Translations under genes and position numbers: made by a program
Shown here: positions 26,393 to 35,247 of the stretch, one piece after another
Numbering within the stretch: the first letter of the stretch is position 1
How the letters are laid out: every line of letters begins with the position of its first letter
Notes under the pieces: model-generated
Seen by the model: the letters and a program-made list of their open reading frames with translations, nothing else
What the model was told of the DNA's origin: nothing
Database searches by the model: none
From: Pantoea sp. Lij88
GTDB lineage: Bacteria; Pseudomonadota; Gammaproteobacteria; Enterobacterales; Enterobacteriaceae
Direction of reading: 5' to 3'
DNA: 64,000 bases
NCBI RefSeq assembly: GCF_030062155.1
Contig: NZ_CP118269.1
Location: 1,922,001 to 1,986,000 of the forward strand

Positions 26393-27343
26393 TTAATCGG
26401 TGTTCTGCGGTGAGTGAGTTTTTGCTGGCGCGGATTTTCGCAAAATATAGCGAGGCCGGTTTTTGGTTTCCATATAAATGCGGCCAATATATTCACCCAG
26501 CACGCCAATACCAATGAGCTGAACGCCACCGAGAAACAGTACGGAAACCAGAATAGAGGGATAGCCTGGCACCGGGTTACCGAACAGCAGTTTGTCCACG
26601 ATCATCCAGAGTCCATACAGGAAGGCCAGCGAGGCGACTAAGAAGCCCAGATAAGACCAGATGCGCAGCGGAACGGTAGAGAAGGAGGTGAGTCCCTCCA
26701 GTGCAAGATTCCACAGTTTCCAGCCGCCAAATTTGCTACGGCCCGCGATCCGTTCAGTTCGCACGTACTCGACGATATCGGTCTGTCCGCCGACCCAGCT
26801 CAGGATGCCCTTCATAAAGAGACTCTTCTCAGGCAGGAGCTTGATGTTCTCAACCACTTCACGCGACATCAGCCGGAAATCACCAACGTTCTCCTCTATC
26901 TGCGGATGACTGATGCTGTTGTGCAGTTTATAAAACCAGTGGGCGGTTTTGCGTTTAAGATGACCATCGGCACTGCGGTCAATCCGCTTGGCTAACACGA
27001 TATCAGCGCCTGCCTGCCACTTGCGGATCATCTCGGGAATAATCGCGATCGGATCCTGTAAATCCACATCAATCGGGATTACGGCATCACCAGTTGCGGC
27101 TTCCAGTCCGGCAAACAGTGCCGGTTCTTTGCCGAAATTACGAATAAACGACAGGCTGCGCACCAGTGGATCGCTCTGGCTGAGCTGGCTAATCAGCGCA
27201 TGTGTTGCGTCTGTGCTGCCATCATCGATAAAAACGATCTCCACCTGCCAGGCGGCCAGCGCGTCCTCTTTTCTGACCGCGTTATAAAAAAGAGGGATGA
27301 CATCCTCTTCATTAAATACCGGTACCACCAGAGAGATTTTCAT
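26393..27343 (-). CDS. gtrB: Bactoprenol glucosyltransferase GtrB
   Basis: 316 residues from ATG 27343, which overlaps the gtrA stop (TAATG). The GT2 catalytic domain shows [14 protein letters not shown] at the start, FIDDGSTD near residue 38 and the DVDLQDP metal site near 92. Two C-terminal membrane segments follow (about 230-290). GtrB transfers glucose from UDP-glucose to undecaprenyl phosphate on the cytoplasmic face. Confidence 0.92.
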   Translation of the reverse strand: MKISLVVPVFNEEDVIPLFYNAVRKEDALAAWQVEIVFIDDGSTDATHALISQLSQSDPLVRSLSFIRNFGKEPALFAGLEAATGDAVIPIDVDLQDPIAIIPEMIRKWQAGADIVLAKRIDRSADGHLKRKTAHWFYKLHNSISHPQIEENVGDFRLMSREVVENIKLLPEKSLFMKGILSWVGGQTDIVEYVRTERIAGRSKFGGWKLWNLALEGLTSFSTVPLRIWSYLGFLVASLAFLYGLWMIVDKLLFGNPVPGYPSILVSVLFLGGVQLIGIGVLGEYIGRIYMETKNRPRYILRKSAPAKTHSPQNTD

Positions 27344-27699
27344 TATTCTCCTTTGAATACGATAAAGCGGGAAAAGAGAAAGCCACACGCCAGACTGATA
27401 GCCGATGAGGCGACGAGCGTAATAAGCGGATAGAGGCCGAAACGATCGGCCAGATAACCTACGCTGAATGCCATCGCGCCCATAAAAACGACATAAAGAC
27501 TATAACGCAAGGCGGTGGCCTGCTGTTTAAAGGTCCAGCGTGCATTTACAAAGAAAGAGAAAGTGACGGCCAGGCAAAAGGCAATCAGGTTTGCGGTCGA
27601 CTGGAACAGACCCAGACTGAGGCAGATAAAAAAGGTCACCCAATGGATCAGGGTATTCACCAGACCCACCGTCAGATATTTTGCGAAGAAAGTCAGCAT
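27343..27699 (-). CDS. gtrA: GtrA-family bactoprenol-linked glucose flippase
   Basis: 118 residues from ATG 27699 ([20 protein letters not shown]), close to the 120 of phage P22 GtrA. Four membrane segments are visible. The family flips undecaprenyl-phosphate-glucose across the inner membrane. A longer frame extends upstream to 27819 but is not GtrA-like. The ribosome site is weak. Confidence 0.9.
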   Translation of the reverse strand: MLTFFAKYLTVGLVNTLIHWVTFFICLSLGLFQSTANLIAFCLAVTFSFFVNARWTFKQQATALRYSLYVVFMGAMAFSVGYLADRFGLYPLITLVASSAISLACGFLFSRFIVFKGE

Positions 27700-27841
27700 A
27701 TTATAATCAATTCTAATCAGTTGGGAAAAATATACAGCAATCAGCCAGCCAGCAACAGTCCGGGGCTGACAAAGGCTGACAAACAGTGGCGAACCGGCTA
27801 ATTCCGCAGGACAGTACAAAACGCCACCATACGCGCCAGGG

Positions 27842-27861
27842 CTGTCAACTTTTCCTGACAG
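27842..27861. promoter_or_regulatory. Palindrome before tyrR
   Basis: CTGTCA-N8-TGACAG, a perfect 6-bp inverted repeat, lies 68 bp before the tyrR start. It is not the TYR-box consensus (TGTAAA-N6-TTTACA), though the outer TGT/ACA is shared. Possible autoregulatory site. Confidence 0.3.
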
Positions 27862-27928
27862 ATCCCTTTCTGCAGGTGCTTCACATAGCGTATTATTAAC
27901 GAATCTGAACCTGATTAAGGCGAACGCA

Positions 27929-29494
27929 ATGCGTCTGGAAGTGTTCTGTCAGGACCGTATCGGTCTGACGCGTGAACTGCTCGACCTGCTGGTGGCACGC
28001 AACATTGATTTACGCGGTATCGAAATCACGGCGCTTGGCCGCATTTACCTGAACTTTTCTGCACTGGAATTTGACGCCTTCAGTAATCTGATGGCGGAAA
28101 TCCGGCGTACACCAGGCGTAACAGATGTGCGCACGGTAACGTACATGCCTTCTGAACGTGAACATCGTGCGCTCAGTGCGCTGCTGGTGGCGATGCCGGA
28201 TCCGGTTTTCTCCATCGATCTGAAAAGCAAGGTTGAACTGGCTAATCCGGCCGCTCAGAACCTGTTTAATCTCGATGAAGAGAAGATGCGCAATTTCAGC
28301 GCGGGTAACCTGATCAACGGCTTTAACTTTATGCGCTGGCTGGAAAGCGATCGGGTTGAAGCGCAGGCGCAGCATGTGGTCATTGAAGGGCGCGATTTCC
28401 TGATGGAAGCGCGTCCTATCTACCTGCCGGGCGAAGAGGGCCAGAACGACAGGCCGGTGGGCGCGATGGTGATGCTGAAATCAACCGCCCGCATGGGCCG
28501 CCAGTTGCAGAATCTGGTGGTGACCGACGAATCGGAGTTCGACCACATCATTGCCGTCACGCCGAAGATGCGTCAGGTGGTCGATCAGGCGCGCAAGCTG
28601 GCGATGCTTGATGCGCCATTGCTGATTGTCGGCGACACCGGCACCGGGAAAGATATGCTGGCACGCGCCTGTCATCTGCGCAGCGCTCGCGGGAAAAATC
28701 CATTCCTGGCGCTGAACTGTGCCTCACTGCCCGACGACGTCGCGGAAAGCGAGCTGTTTGGTCATGCTGCCGGTGCCTATCCGAATGCGCTTGAAGGCAA
28801 GAAAGGCTTTTTCGAGCAGGCGAATGGTGGCTCGGTTCTGCTGGATGAGATTGGCGAGATGTCGCCGAGAATGCAGACCAAGCTGCTGCGTTTTCTCAAC
28901 GATGGCACCTTCCGTCGCGTCGGCGAAGAGCATGAAGTGCATGTCAATGTGCGGGTGATCTGCGCGACGCAGAAGAACCTGATTGAGCTGGTGCAGCGCG
29001 GGGAGTTCCGCGAGGATCTTTTCTACAGGCTTAATGTGCTGACGCTGCAGCTGCCGCCTTTGCGCGATCGTCCACAGGACATTCTGCCGCTGACCGAAAT
29101 GTTTGTTGCCAGATTTGCAGATGAGCAGGGCATGGCGCGTCCGCGTCTGTCGCCACAGCTCAATGCGTTTCTGACCCGCTATGCCTGGCCCGGCAATGTG
29201 CGTCAGCTAAAAAATTCCCTTTATCGCGCACTGACTCAGCTGGAAGGTTACGAACTGCGTCCGCAGGATATCGTGTTGCCCGAGCAGGCGCTGGATGTGT
29301 CACTGGGCGATGAGGCACTGGAAGGCACGCTGGATCAGATCACCAGCCGTTTCGAAAGGTCGATTCTGACGCGGCTCTATCTCTCTTATCCCAGCACCCG
29401 AAAGCTGGCAAAACGGCTGGGCGTGTCACACACCGCGATTGCTAACAAACTGCGGGAATATGGTCTGGGGCAGAAGCGTAACGAAAGCGAATAA
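27929..29494 (+). CDS. tyrR: Transcriptional regulator TyrR
   Basis: 521 residues. An N-terminal ACT domain (MRLEVFCQDRIGLTRELLDLL) and a PAS domain (around 80-190) precede the AAA+ domain with Walker A VGDTGTGKD near residue 235 and GHAAGAYPNALEGK in place of GAFTGA, the known TyrR change that goes with sigma-70 rather than sigma-54 promoters. A C-terminal HTH (STRKLAKRLGVSHTAIANKLREYG) follows. It controls aromatic amino acid synthesis and transport with Tyr, Phe and Trp as effectors. Confidence 0.98.
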   Translation: MRLEVFCQDRIGLTRELLDLLVARNIDLRGIEITALGRIYLNFSALEFDAFSNLMAEIRRTPGVTDVRTVTYMPSEREHRALSALLVAMPDPVFSIDLKSKVELANPAAQNLFNLDEEKMRNFSAGNLINGFNFMRWLESDRVEAQAQHVVIEGRDFLMEARPIYLPGEEGQNDRPVGAMVMLKSTARMGRQLQNLVVTDESEFDHIIAVTPKMRQVVDQARKLAMLDAPLLIVGDTGTGKDMLARACHLRSARGKNPFLALNCASLPDDVAESELFGHAAGAYPNALEGKKGFFEQANGGSVLLDEIGEMSPRMQTKLLRFLNDGTFRRVGEEHEVHVNVRVICATQKNLIELVQRGEFREDLFYRLNVLTLQLPPLRDRPQDILPLTEMFVARFADEQGMARPRLSPQLNAFLTRYAWPGNVRQLKNSLYRALTQLEGYELRPQDIVLPEQALDVSLGDEALEGTLDQITSRFERSILTRLYLSYPSTRKLAKRLGVSHTAIANKLREYGLGQKRNESE

Positions 29495-29511
29495 GCGGCA
29501 GGAGAGGTGAG

Positions 29512-29541
29512 AAGCGGATAACCGGGTTATCCGCTTTTTTT
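29512..29541. terminator. Bidirectional terminator between tyrR and tpx
   Basis: AAGCGGATAA / TTATCCGCTT stem with a five-base loop, followed by a T-run on the plus strand. It sits between the convergent tyrR and tpx genes. Confidence 0.85.
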
Positions 29542-29542
29542 A

Positions 29543-30046
29543 TTACTTCAGCGCGGCCAGCGCAGCATCGTAATCAGGTTCAGTGGTGATTTCATCAACC
29601 AGCTGGCTGTAGATCACCTTATCGTTCTCATCCAGCACGATCACGGCACGAGCGGTCAGACCTTCCAGCGCACCATCGGCAATTTCCACGCCATAATCAT
29701 ACTTAAACTCTGAACCGCGCAGCGTCGACAGGGTCACCACGTTGCTCAGGTTTTCTGCGCCACAGAAGCGTGACTGGGCAAACGGCAGGTCAGCAGAGAT
29801 GCATAACACTACGGCGTTATTCAGCTCGCTTGCAGCCTGATTAAACTTGCGCACTGATGATGCACAAACGCCGGTATCAACGCTTGGGAAAATGTTCAGA
29901 ATTTTACGTTTTCCTGCATACTCAGAGAGCGCGACGTTAACCAGGTTTTTAGCGACCAGCGTGAAAGCTTTGGCTTTATCGCCAGCCTGAGGAAACTGAC
30001 CTGCAACCGGTACGGCGTTACCCTGAAAATGAACAGTCTGAGACAT
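29543..30046 (-). CDS. tpx: Thiol peroxidase Tpx
   Basis: 167-residue periplasmic-type atypical 2-Cys peroxiredoxin that reduces lipid and alkyl peroxides with thioredoxin. The peroxidatic Cys61 is in the [11 protein letters not shown] motif and the resolving Cys95 in [10 protein letters not shown], both at the expected positions, and the length is that of E. coli Tpx. It is divergent from ycjG. Confidence 0.98.
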   Translation of the reverse strand: MSQTVHFQGNAVPVAGQFPQAGDKAKAFTLVAKNLVNVALSEYAGKRKILNIFPSVDTGVCASSVRKFNQAASELNNAVVLCISADLPFAQSRFCGAENLSNVVTLSTLRGSEFKYDYGVEIADGALEGLTARAVIVLDENDKVIYSQLVDEITTEPDYDAALAALK

Positions 30047-30192
30047 AGTGATTCCTTTTGATGGTAAAAAAGATCTGACACAAAACGGCTAAAGATAGCC
30101 GTTGTTTATGACATAAATGTTAAGGGTTTACGAGTTCAATTGTGGAATTTAACGTGGCGGTCTGCCACTGCGTCACACATTGTGGAGTGGAA

Positions 30193-31176
30193 ATGAGAAC
30201 GGTAAAAAGTTATCCCGAAGCCTGGCCGTTACATACGCCGTTTGTCATTGCCCGTGGAACCCGGACAGAAGTTAAAGTGGTGGTCGTTGAAATTGAGGAG
30301 GATGGCGTCAAAGGCGTCGGTGAAGCCACGCCCTATGCGCGCTATGGTGAAAGCGAAGCCTCGGTGCTGGCACAAATCGCCACGCTGCTGCCTGCGCTGC
30401 AACAGGGGATGACGCGTGAAGCGCTGCAACAGGCGCTGCCTGCCGGGGCCGCCCGCAACGCCATCGACAGCGCACTGTGGGATCTTGCCGCACACCAGCA
30501 GAAGAGTAGCCTCTGGCAACTCAGCGGCGTCAGCGCACCTGAAGATGTGGTGACCGCGCAGACCGTCGGCATCGATACCCCCGAGGCGATGGCCAGCAGC
30601 GCACTGGCGCTGTGGCAGCATGGCGCAACGCTGCTGAAAGTGAAGCTGGATGATAATTTCATTACCGAACGGCTGATGGCGATCCGTGCCGCCGTGCCGG
30701 ACGCGACGCTGATCGTGGATGCCAATGAGTCCTGGCACGCTGAAGGCCTGGCGGCACGCTGTCAGCTGCTGGCAGACATCAATGTGGCGATGCTTGAACA
30801 GCCTCTGCCAGCGGGTGAAGATGCGGCGCTGGAAAACTTTATCCATCCTTTGCCGATCTGTGCCGATGAGAGCTGTCATACCCGTGAAAGCCTTCCGTCA
30901 CTGAGAGGGCGTTATGAGATGGTCAATATCAAGCTGGATAAAGCGGGCGGGCTGACCGAAGCGCTGGCGCTGGCGGATGCCGCCCAGCAGCAGGGCTTTG
31001 CGGTGATGCTGGGCTGCATGCTTTGCACCTCGCGGGCGATACGTGCTGCGCTGCCGCTGGTGCCGCAGACCCGCTTCGCCGATCTCGACGGGCCAACCTG
31101 GCTGGCGGTGGATGCAGAACCGGCGATCACCGTGCGCAACGGTCAGCTGATCATTGCTGCCAGCGCAGCAGGTTAA
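30193..31176 (+). CDS. ycjG: L-Ala-D/L-Glu epimerase
   Basis: 327 residues from ATG 30193 (MRTVKSYPEAWPLHTPF), with GGAG just upstream; an open extension to 30142 is not YcjG-like. Enolase-superfamily muconate-lactonizing group: catalytic KVKLD (second-shell KxK) near residue 149, metal ligands VDANESW, EQPL and ADESC, and a C-terminal K in IKLDKAGGL. It epimerises L-Ala-D-Glu from peptidoglycan turnover into L-Ala-L-Glu. It acts with mpaA and mppA downstream in murein peptide recycling. Its 3' end overlaps mpaA by 26 bp in a convergent arrangement. Confidence 0.95.
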   Translation: MRTVKSYPEAWPLHTPFVIARGTRTEVKVVVVEIEEDGVKGVGEATPYARYGESEASVLAQIATLLPALQQGMTREALQQALPAGAARNAIDSALWDLAAHQQKSSLWQLSGVSAPEDVVTAQTVGIDTPEAMASSALALWQHGATLLKVKLDDNFITERLMAIRAAVPDATLIVDANESWHAEGLAARCQLLADINVAMLEQPLPAGEDAALENFIHPLPICADESCHTRESLPSLRGRYEMVNIKLDKAGGLTEALALADAAQQQGFAVMLGCMLCTSRAIRAALPLVPQTRFADLDGPTWLAVDAEPAITVRNGQLIIAASAAG

Positions 31177-31864
31177 CCATCATTTCAAGATAGGTCTCGG
31201 TGGCTTCATCCACCGAGATCACCGGCATTTCAGCGGTCACGCAGGGCAGGCTGAGATCATTACACCAACTGCCAAATGAGCCGGGCGTGTCATAACCGAC
31301 GCTGCTGACGCGGGGAAGGCCGGTGTGGCTGGCCAGCCAGCCGCCAATTTCCACCTGATGCGGGTCGTCAATACAGCCCAGCGGTTCATGCCAGGAGACG
31401 ATCCAGCGCGGTTTCAGCTGATGAATCAGGGCACAGAGCGCCTGGGTTTCGGGTTCGGATCCCGGATGCGAGCCGGTCGAGAGCGCCACATCGCGCGCAT
31501 CGGCCGCGCTGTTCCAGCGATAAACTGTCTCGCCCGACTGCCAGTTTGCCGCCGGAAAGTTGCGGTTGAGATCGACGCCGTTTGCGTTAGCACGCAGCCC
31601 AAGCTGACAGCCATCAGGATTGACCGCCAGCACGACGTGGTGCCGACGCATGCCATCGGGCAACGTCCGTAATGCGGCGGAGAGGGTGGCGATGGCCGCA
31701 TTCTCATCGCCATGGGTGCCGGCCAGGATCAGACCGCTGTCAGGATCGCCCAGCGGGGCCGGAAACCACAGCAGCGGTGCGCCCAGCACCGAGCGGCCAT
31801 ACTGCTGATACGGAACGTCCAGTTTGCCGCGCAGGGTACGCGGATGTAGTGGCGACATACTCAT
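31151..31864 (-). CDS. mpaA: Murein peptide amidase A
   Basis: 237-residue M14 metallocarboxypeptidase that removes meso-diaminopimelate from L-Ala-gamma-D-Glu-mDAP in the cytoplasm. Zinc ligands His51 and Glu54 (AGTHGDE) and His159 (VSWHEP), with catalytic Glu212 in CVTAEMP. Length matches the family. It faces mppA, which imports its substrate. An alternative start two codons in (second Met) is possible. Confidence 0.93.
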   Translation of the reverse strand: MSMSPLHPRTLRGKLDVPYQQYGRSVLGAPLLWFPAPLGDPDSGLILAGTHGDENAAIATLSAALRTLPDGMRRHHVVLAVNPDGCQLGLRANANGVDLNRNFPAANWQSGETVYRWNSAADARDVALSTGSHPGSEPETQALCALIHQLKPRWIVSWHEPLGCIDDPHQVEIGGWLASHTGLPRVSSVGYDTPGSFGSWCNDLSLPCVTAEMPVISVDEATETYLEMMVNLLRWQQ

Positions 31865-32009
31865 TTCCTCAGAGGGTTTTACTAAAAGTAGCGGAAAAGC
31901 CGTGCGCGGAAAATAGCTATTTATCTGTCAGCCATTTGCGATAAAGTGCCCTGCACAAGCTGCATCGGCAACAGACTGATGCAGCACTTCTTTGGGTAAA
32001 GGAGTGATA

Positions 32010-33629
32010 ATGGTTAAGACCTTTCGCATGACGCTGGCAGCACTCTGTCTGAGCAGCATCCTCACACCCGCCATCGCGGCGAATCCACCCGCAGGCGCGC
32101 AGCTGGCTGAACAGCAGCAAATCGTCCGCCATATTAAAGATGAACCCGCTTCCCTCGATCCGCTTAAAGCGGTTGGACTGCCAGAAATTCAGGTGATTCG
32201 CGATCTGTTCGAAGGCCTGACGAATCAGGATGCGCAGGGCAAAATCGTGCCGGGCGTGGCGCAGAGCTGGAGCAGCAGTGATAACAAAACCTGGGTCTTC
32301 ACCCTGCGCAACAACGCGCGCTGGTCGAATGGCGATCCGGTCACCGCTCAGGATTTTGTCTACAGCTGGCAGCGCCTGGTCGATCCTAAAAACAGTTCAG
32401 CCTTTGCCTGGTTCGCGGGCCTGAGCGGCATTGAAAATGCAGCGGCGATTACTAAAGGTGAAATGACGCCCGATAAGCTGGGTGTGGTCGCCCAGGGTAA
32501 ATACCAGCTGAAGGTGACGCTGGATCGTCCGGTGCCGTGGTTCCCGGCGCTGGTGGCTAACGTGGCGCTCTTCCCGGTACCGCAGAAAATTATTGCGCAG
32601 GCGGGTGACAGCTGGACGGCACCCGGCAAACTGGTGGGCAACGGGGCCTATCAGCTCAGCGAACGGGTGGTGAACGAAAAGATCGTCCTGACCCGTAATC
32701 CTCACTACTGGGATGATGCGCACTCGGTGCTGACGAAAGTGACCTTTGTTCCGATTAATGAAGAGTCGAGCGCCACTAAGCGTTATCGTTCCAACGATAT
32801 CGATATCACCGAATCCTTCCCTAAAAACATGTATGCGCTCCTGAAGAAAACGCTGCCGGGAGAGGTCTACACACCTGACCAGTTAGGCACCTATTACTAC
32901 GCGTTTAACACGCAGAAAGGGCCGACGGCCGATGTACGGGTTCGCAAAGCGCTGTCATGGTCTATCGACCGTAAAGTGATTGCTGAAAAAGTGCTGGGCA
33001 CGGGTGAGAAACCGGCGTGGCACTTTACGCCCGATGTGACAGCGGGCTTTAAGCCACTGCCTGTGTTCATGCAGCAGCACGATCAGGATACCCTGAATGC
33101 GCAGGCGAAATCGCTGCTCGCTGCTGCCGGTTACGGCCCCGGCAAGCCGCTGAAACTCAAACTGCTCTACAACACCTCAGAGAGCCATCAGAAGATAGCG
33201 ATTGCCGTGGCCTCAATGTGGAAAAAGAACCTCGGTGTGGATGTCACGCTGGAAAATCAGGAGTGGAAAACCTACATCGACAGCCGTAACAGCGGGAACT
33301 TCGATGTGATCCGCGCCTCGTGGGTCGGTGACTACAACGAACCCTCGACCTTCCTGAATCTGCTGACCTCGGGTAACAGCAGCAACATCGCGCGCTTCAG
33401 CAACACGGATTATGATGCGGTTATCGCCAAGGCCAGCCGCGAAACCAGCGATCAGGCGCGTAACAGCGATTACAACCGCGCCGAGCAGATCCTGGCTGAG
33501 CAGGCTCCGATTGCCCCCATCTATCAGTACACCAATGGCCGCCTGATTAAACCCTGGGTCAAAGGCTATCCAATCACCAACCCTGAAGATGTCGCCTACA
33601 GTCGTGAACTGTGGATTGAGAAACATTAA
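32010..33629 (+). CDS. mppA: Periplasmic murein peptide-binding protein MppA
   Basis: 539 residues from ATG 32010 (MVKTFRMTLAALCLSS), with GGAGTGATA upstream. Signal peptide of about 23 residues ending TPAIAA. The mature protein is SBP_bac_5 (OppA-like): EPASLDPLKAVGLPE and a GNGAYQLSERVVNEKIVLTRNPHYWD motif. It binds murein tripeptide and passes it to the Opp permease. Context with mpaA and ycjG supports murein recycling. Confidence 0.94.
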   Translation: MVKTFRMTLAALCLSSILTPAIAANPPAGAQLAEQQQIVRHIKDEPASLDPLKAVGLPEIQVIRDLFEGLTNQDAQGKIVPGVAQSWSSSDNKTWVFTLRNNARWSNGDPVTAQDFVYSWQRLVDPKNSSAFAWFAGLSGIENAAAITKGEMTPDKLGVVAQGKYQLKVTLDRPVPWFPALVANVALFPVPQKIIAQAGDSWTAPGKLVGNGAYQLSERVVNEKIVLTRNPHYWDDAHSVLTKVTFVPINEESSATKRYRSNDIDITESFPKNMYALLKKTLPGEVYTPDQLGTYYYAFNTQKGPTADVRVRKALSWSIDRKVIAEKVLGTGEKPAWHFTPDVTAGFKPLPVFMQQHDQDTLNAQAKSLLAAAGYGPGKPLKLKLLYNTSESHQKIAIAVASMWKKNLGVDVTLENQEWKTYIDSRNSGNFDVIRASWVGDYNEPSTFLNLLTSGNSSNIARFSNTDYDAVIAKASRETSDQARNSDYNRAEQILAEQAPIAPIYQYTNGRLIKPWVKGYPITNPEDVAYSRELWIEKH

Positions 33630-33635
33630 ACCTCT

Positions 33636-33657
33636 GGTGGCCGGTTACCCGGCCACC
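33636..33657 (+). terminator. Hairpin after mppA
   Basis: GGTGGCCGG / CCGGCCACC, perfect 9-bp stem with a four-base loop, starting 7 bp after the mppA stop. It lacks a strong T-run (TGCTGACATCTTTCT follows), so termination may be partial. Confidence 0.5.
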
Positions 33658-33747
33658 TGCTGACATCTTTCTACACAGCCCGGAGATTGCAACTCAGCGC
33701 ACTCACGTTAGACTGTATCGTATTGATTTTAGTGGTGAGGCAACGTT

Positions 33748-34731
33748 GTGGACGTCATTGAAGGAAAAGCATTACAGGTTTCAGATGCGATCATTTCCTG
33801 CCAGCTGGATGGCAAGGGCGGGATGATCCCGATTGCTGAAGATGAAGTTATCGAGTGTGAACAGCCCTGCTGGCTGCATCTGAACTATACCCACAGTAAG
33901 AGCGCCGAATGGCTGCAGTCAACGCCACAGATCCCCGATGCCGTGCGTGACGCGTTAGCGGGCGACAGCATGCGTCCCCGCGTGAGCAGGCTGGGCGACG
34001 GATTTATGATCGTGCTGCGCAGCGTTAACCACAACACTGATGCACGTCGCGACCAGCTGGTGGTGATGCGGGTGTTCATCAACGATAAGCTCATCGTGTC
34101 GACCCGGCGGCGCAAAGTCTCGGCAGTCGATGAAGTGCTTACCGATTTGCAAAACGGTAACGGCCCGATTGACTGCGGCAGCTGGCTGGTGGATGTCTGT
34201 GATACGCTGACCGATCACACCAGTGAGTTTATCGAAGAGCTGCATGACAAAATCATCGAGCTGGAAGATGCGCTGCTTGATCAGCGGATGCCAGCCCGGG
34301 GCGAGCTGGGCCTGCTGCGCAAACAGCTGATTGTGATGCGACGTTACATGGCCCCGCAGCGTGATGTTTATGCCCGGCTGGCCAGTGAAAAACTCGCCTG
34401 GATGGATGACACCGAACGGCGCAGGATGCAGGAAATCGCCGATCGACTGGGACGCGGACTGGATGATCTGGATGCGGGCGTGGCGCGCACGGCGATTCTG
34501 GCTGACGAGGTTGCCTCTGCGATGGCGGAATCGATGAACCGCCGCACCTATACCATGTCGCTGATGGCGATGATCTTCCTGCCCGCCACGTTCCTGACTG
34601 GCCTGTTTGGCGTCAATCTGGGCGGCATTCCGGGCGGCGGATGGGAATATGGCTTCACTATCTTCTGTCTGCTGCTGGTGGTACTGGCGGTAGGGGTCGC
34701 GGGCTACCTGCGCAAACGACGCTGGCTGTAA
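33748..34731 (+). CDS. zntB: Zinc transporter ZntB
   Basis: 327-residue CorA-family cation transporter; start GTG. A long cytoplasmic domain ends in two C-terminal membrane helices. The loop between them carries [11 protein letters not shown] in place of the GMN of CorA, as in Znt[25 protein letters not shown] is diagnostic. ZntB moves zinc across the inner membrane. In E. coli the same order zntB-fnrS is seen. Confidence 0.96.
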   Translation: MDVIEGKALQVSDAIISCQLDGKGGMIPIAEDEVIECEQPCWLHLNYTHSKSAEWLQSTPQIPDAVRDALAGDSMRPRVSRLGDGFMIVLRSVNHNTDARRDQLVVMRVFINDKLIVSTRRRKVSAVDEVLTDLQNGNGPIDCGSWLVDVCDTLTDHTSEFIEELHDKIIELEDALLDQRMPARGELGLLRKQLIVMRRYMAPQRDVYARLASEKLAWMDDTERRRMQEIADRLGRGLDDLDAGVARTAILADEVASAMAESMNRRTYTMSLMAMIFLPATFLTGLFGVNLGGIPGGGWEYGFTIFCLLLVVLAVGVAGYLRKRRWL

Positions 34732-34817
34732 CGCGGGTGAGGTGAAATCAGCGGGAGCCACATTGGGTGAAGACAGTCCTGCCTGGTGGAATCAATATCT
34801 CATTAAGCAAGCAAAAG

Positions 34818-34831
34818 CTGATCGACATCAA
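34818..34831 (+). promoter_or_regulatory. FNR box of fnrS
   Basis: CTGATCGACATCAA matches TTGAT-N4-ATCAA at 9 of 10 positions, centred about 42 bp before the RNA start at 34867, the distance of a class II FNR activation site. fnr itself is at 61071-61823 in this window. Confidence 0.75.
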
Positions 34832-34866
34832 GAACCCAATGTCGCTGCTGACGCAAACTCTCTCCC

Positions 34867-34987
34867 GCAGGTGAATGCAACGTCAAGCGATGGGCGTTGC
34901 GCTCCATATTGTCTTACTTCCATATTTAGAATTAATGCATAGCACATTTAATTCGTAACATGCCGGCCAGTGTGCCGGCTTTTTTTT
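34867..34987 (+). ncRNA. fnrS: FnrS anaerobic small regulatory RNA
   Basis: About 121 nt. The 5' part GCAGGTGAATGCAACGTCAA, GCGATGGGCGTTGCGCTCCA and TATTGTCTTACTTCC match E. coli FnrS closely, and the location after zntB is conserved. The 3' end is a GCCGGC hairpin with a run of eight T. FnrS is made under anaerobiosis by FNR and, through Hfq, represses aerobic metabolism mRNAs such as sodB and maeA. An open frame crossing it at 34742-34942 is spurious. Confidence 0.95.
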
Positions 34988-35054
34988 GCCCGCCTGGCTG
35001 GAACGCCAATCCTTTCCTAAGCTTAAAGTCCATTCGCAAGAAAAGGAGTACGGC

Positions 35055-35201
35055 ATGAGCGCGATTGTTAACAGCGAGCCGATCCCTACGGATCCAGTCC
35101 CGATTCCTGAACCGATTCCCCATCCGCCACCCCAGCCTGATCAGCCGGGCGATCCGGAATATCCGCCGATAATGGATCCACCGCCACACCGCAACATATA
35201 A
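35055..35201 (+). CDS. Small proline-rich protein
   Basis: 48 residues with start ATG 35055 and ribosome site AAGGAG 8 bp upstream. Nearly a third proline; a repeat pattern of P-x-P (PIPTDPVPIPEPIP, HPPPQPDQPGDPEYPP). No signal or membrane segment and no family that I recognise. The reading frame is real enough to have a proper ribosome site and is followed 5 bp later by a hairpin. It lies between fnrS and ttcA where dbpA lies in E. coli. Confidence 0.6.
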   Translation: MSAIVNSEPIPTDPVPIPEPIPHPPPQPDQPGDPEYPPIMDPPPHRNI

Positions 35202-35205
35202 AAAA

Positions 35206-35231
35206 AGGGCGTGCTGTCAGCAGCACGCCCT
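35206..35231. terminator. Terminator between the proline-rich gene and ttcA
   Basis: AGGGCGTGCTG / CAGCACGCCCT, perfect 11-bp stem. The run of A before it gives a T-run on the minus strand, so it mainly ends ttcA, and may also end the small gene. Confidence 0.8.
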
Positions 35232-35247
35232 CTATCCTGCAAGGCAG

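Noticed and set aside
34566..34640. Altered GMN motif of ZntB (GVN) as a defect
   Set aside because: GVN is the normal form in ZntB proteins, so it is not a lesion.
34742..34942. 66-codon plus-strand frame
   Set aside because: It covers the FNR box and most of the fnrS RNA, which explains the conservation.
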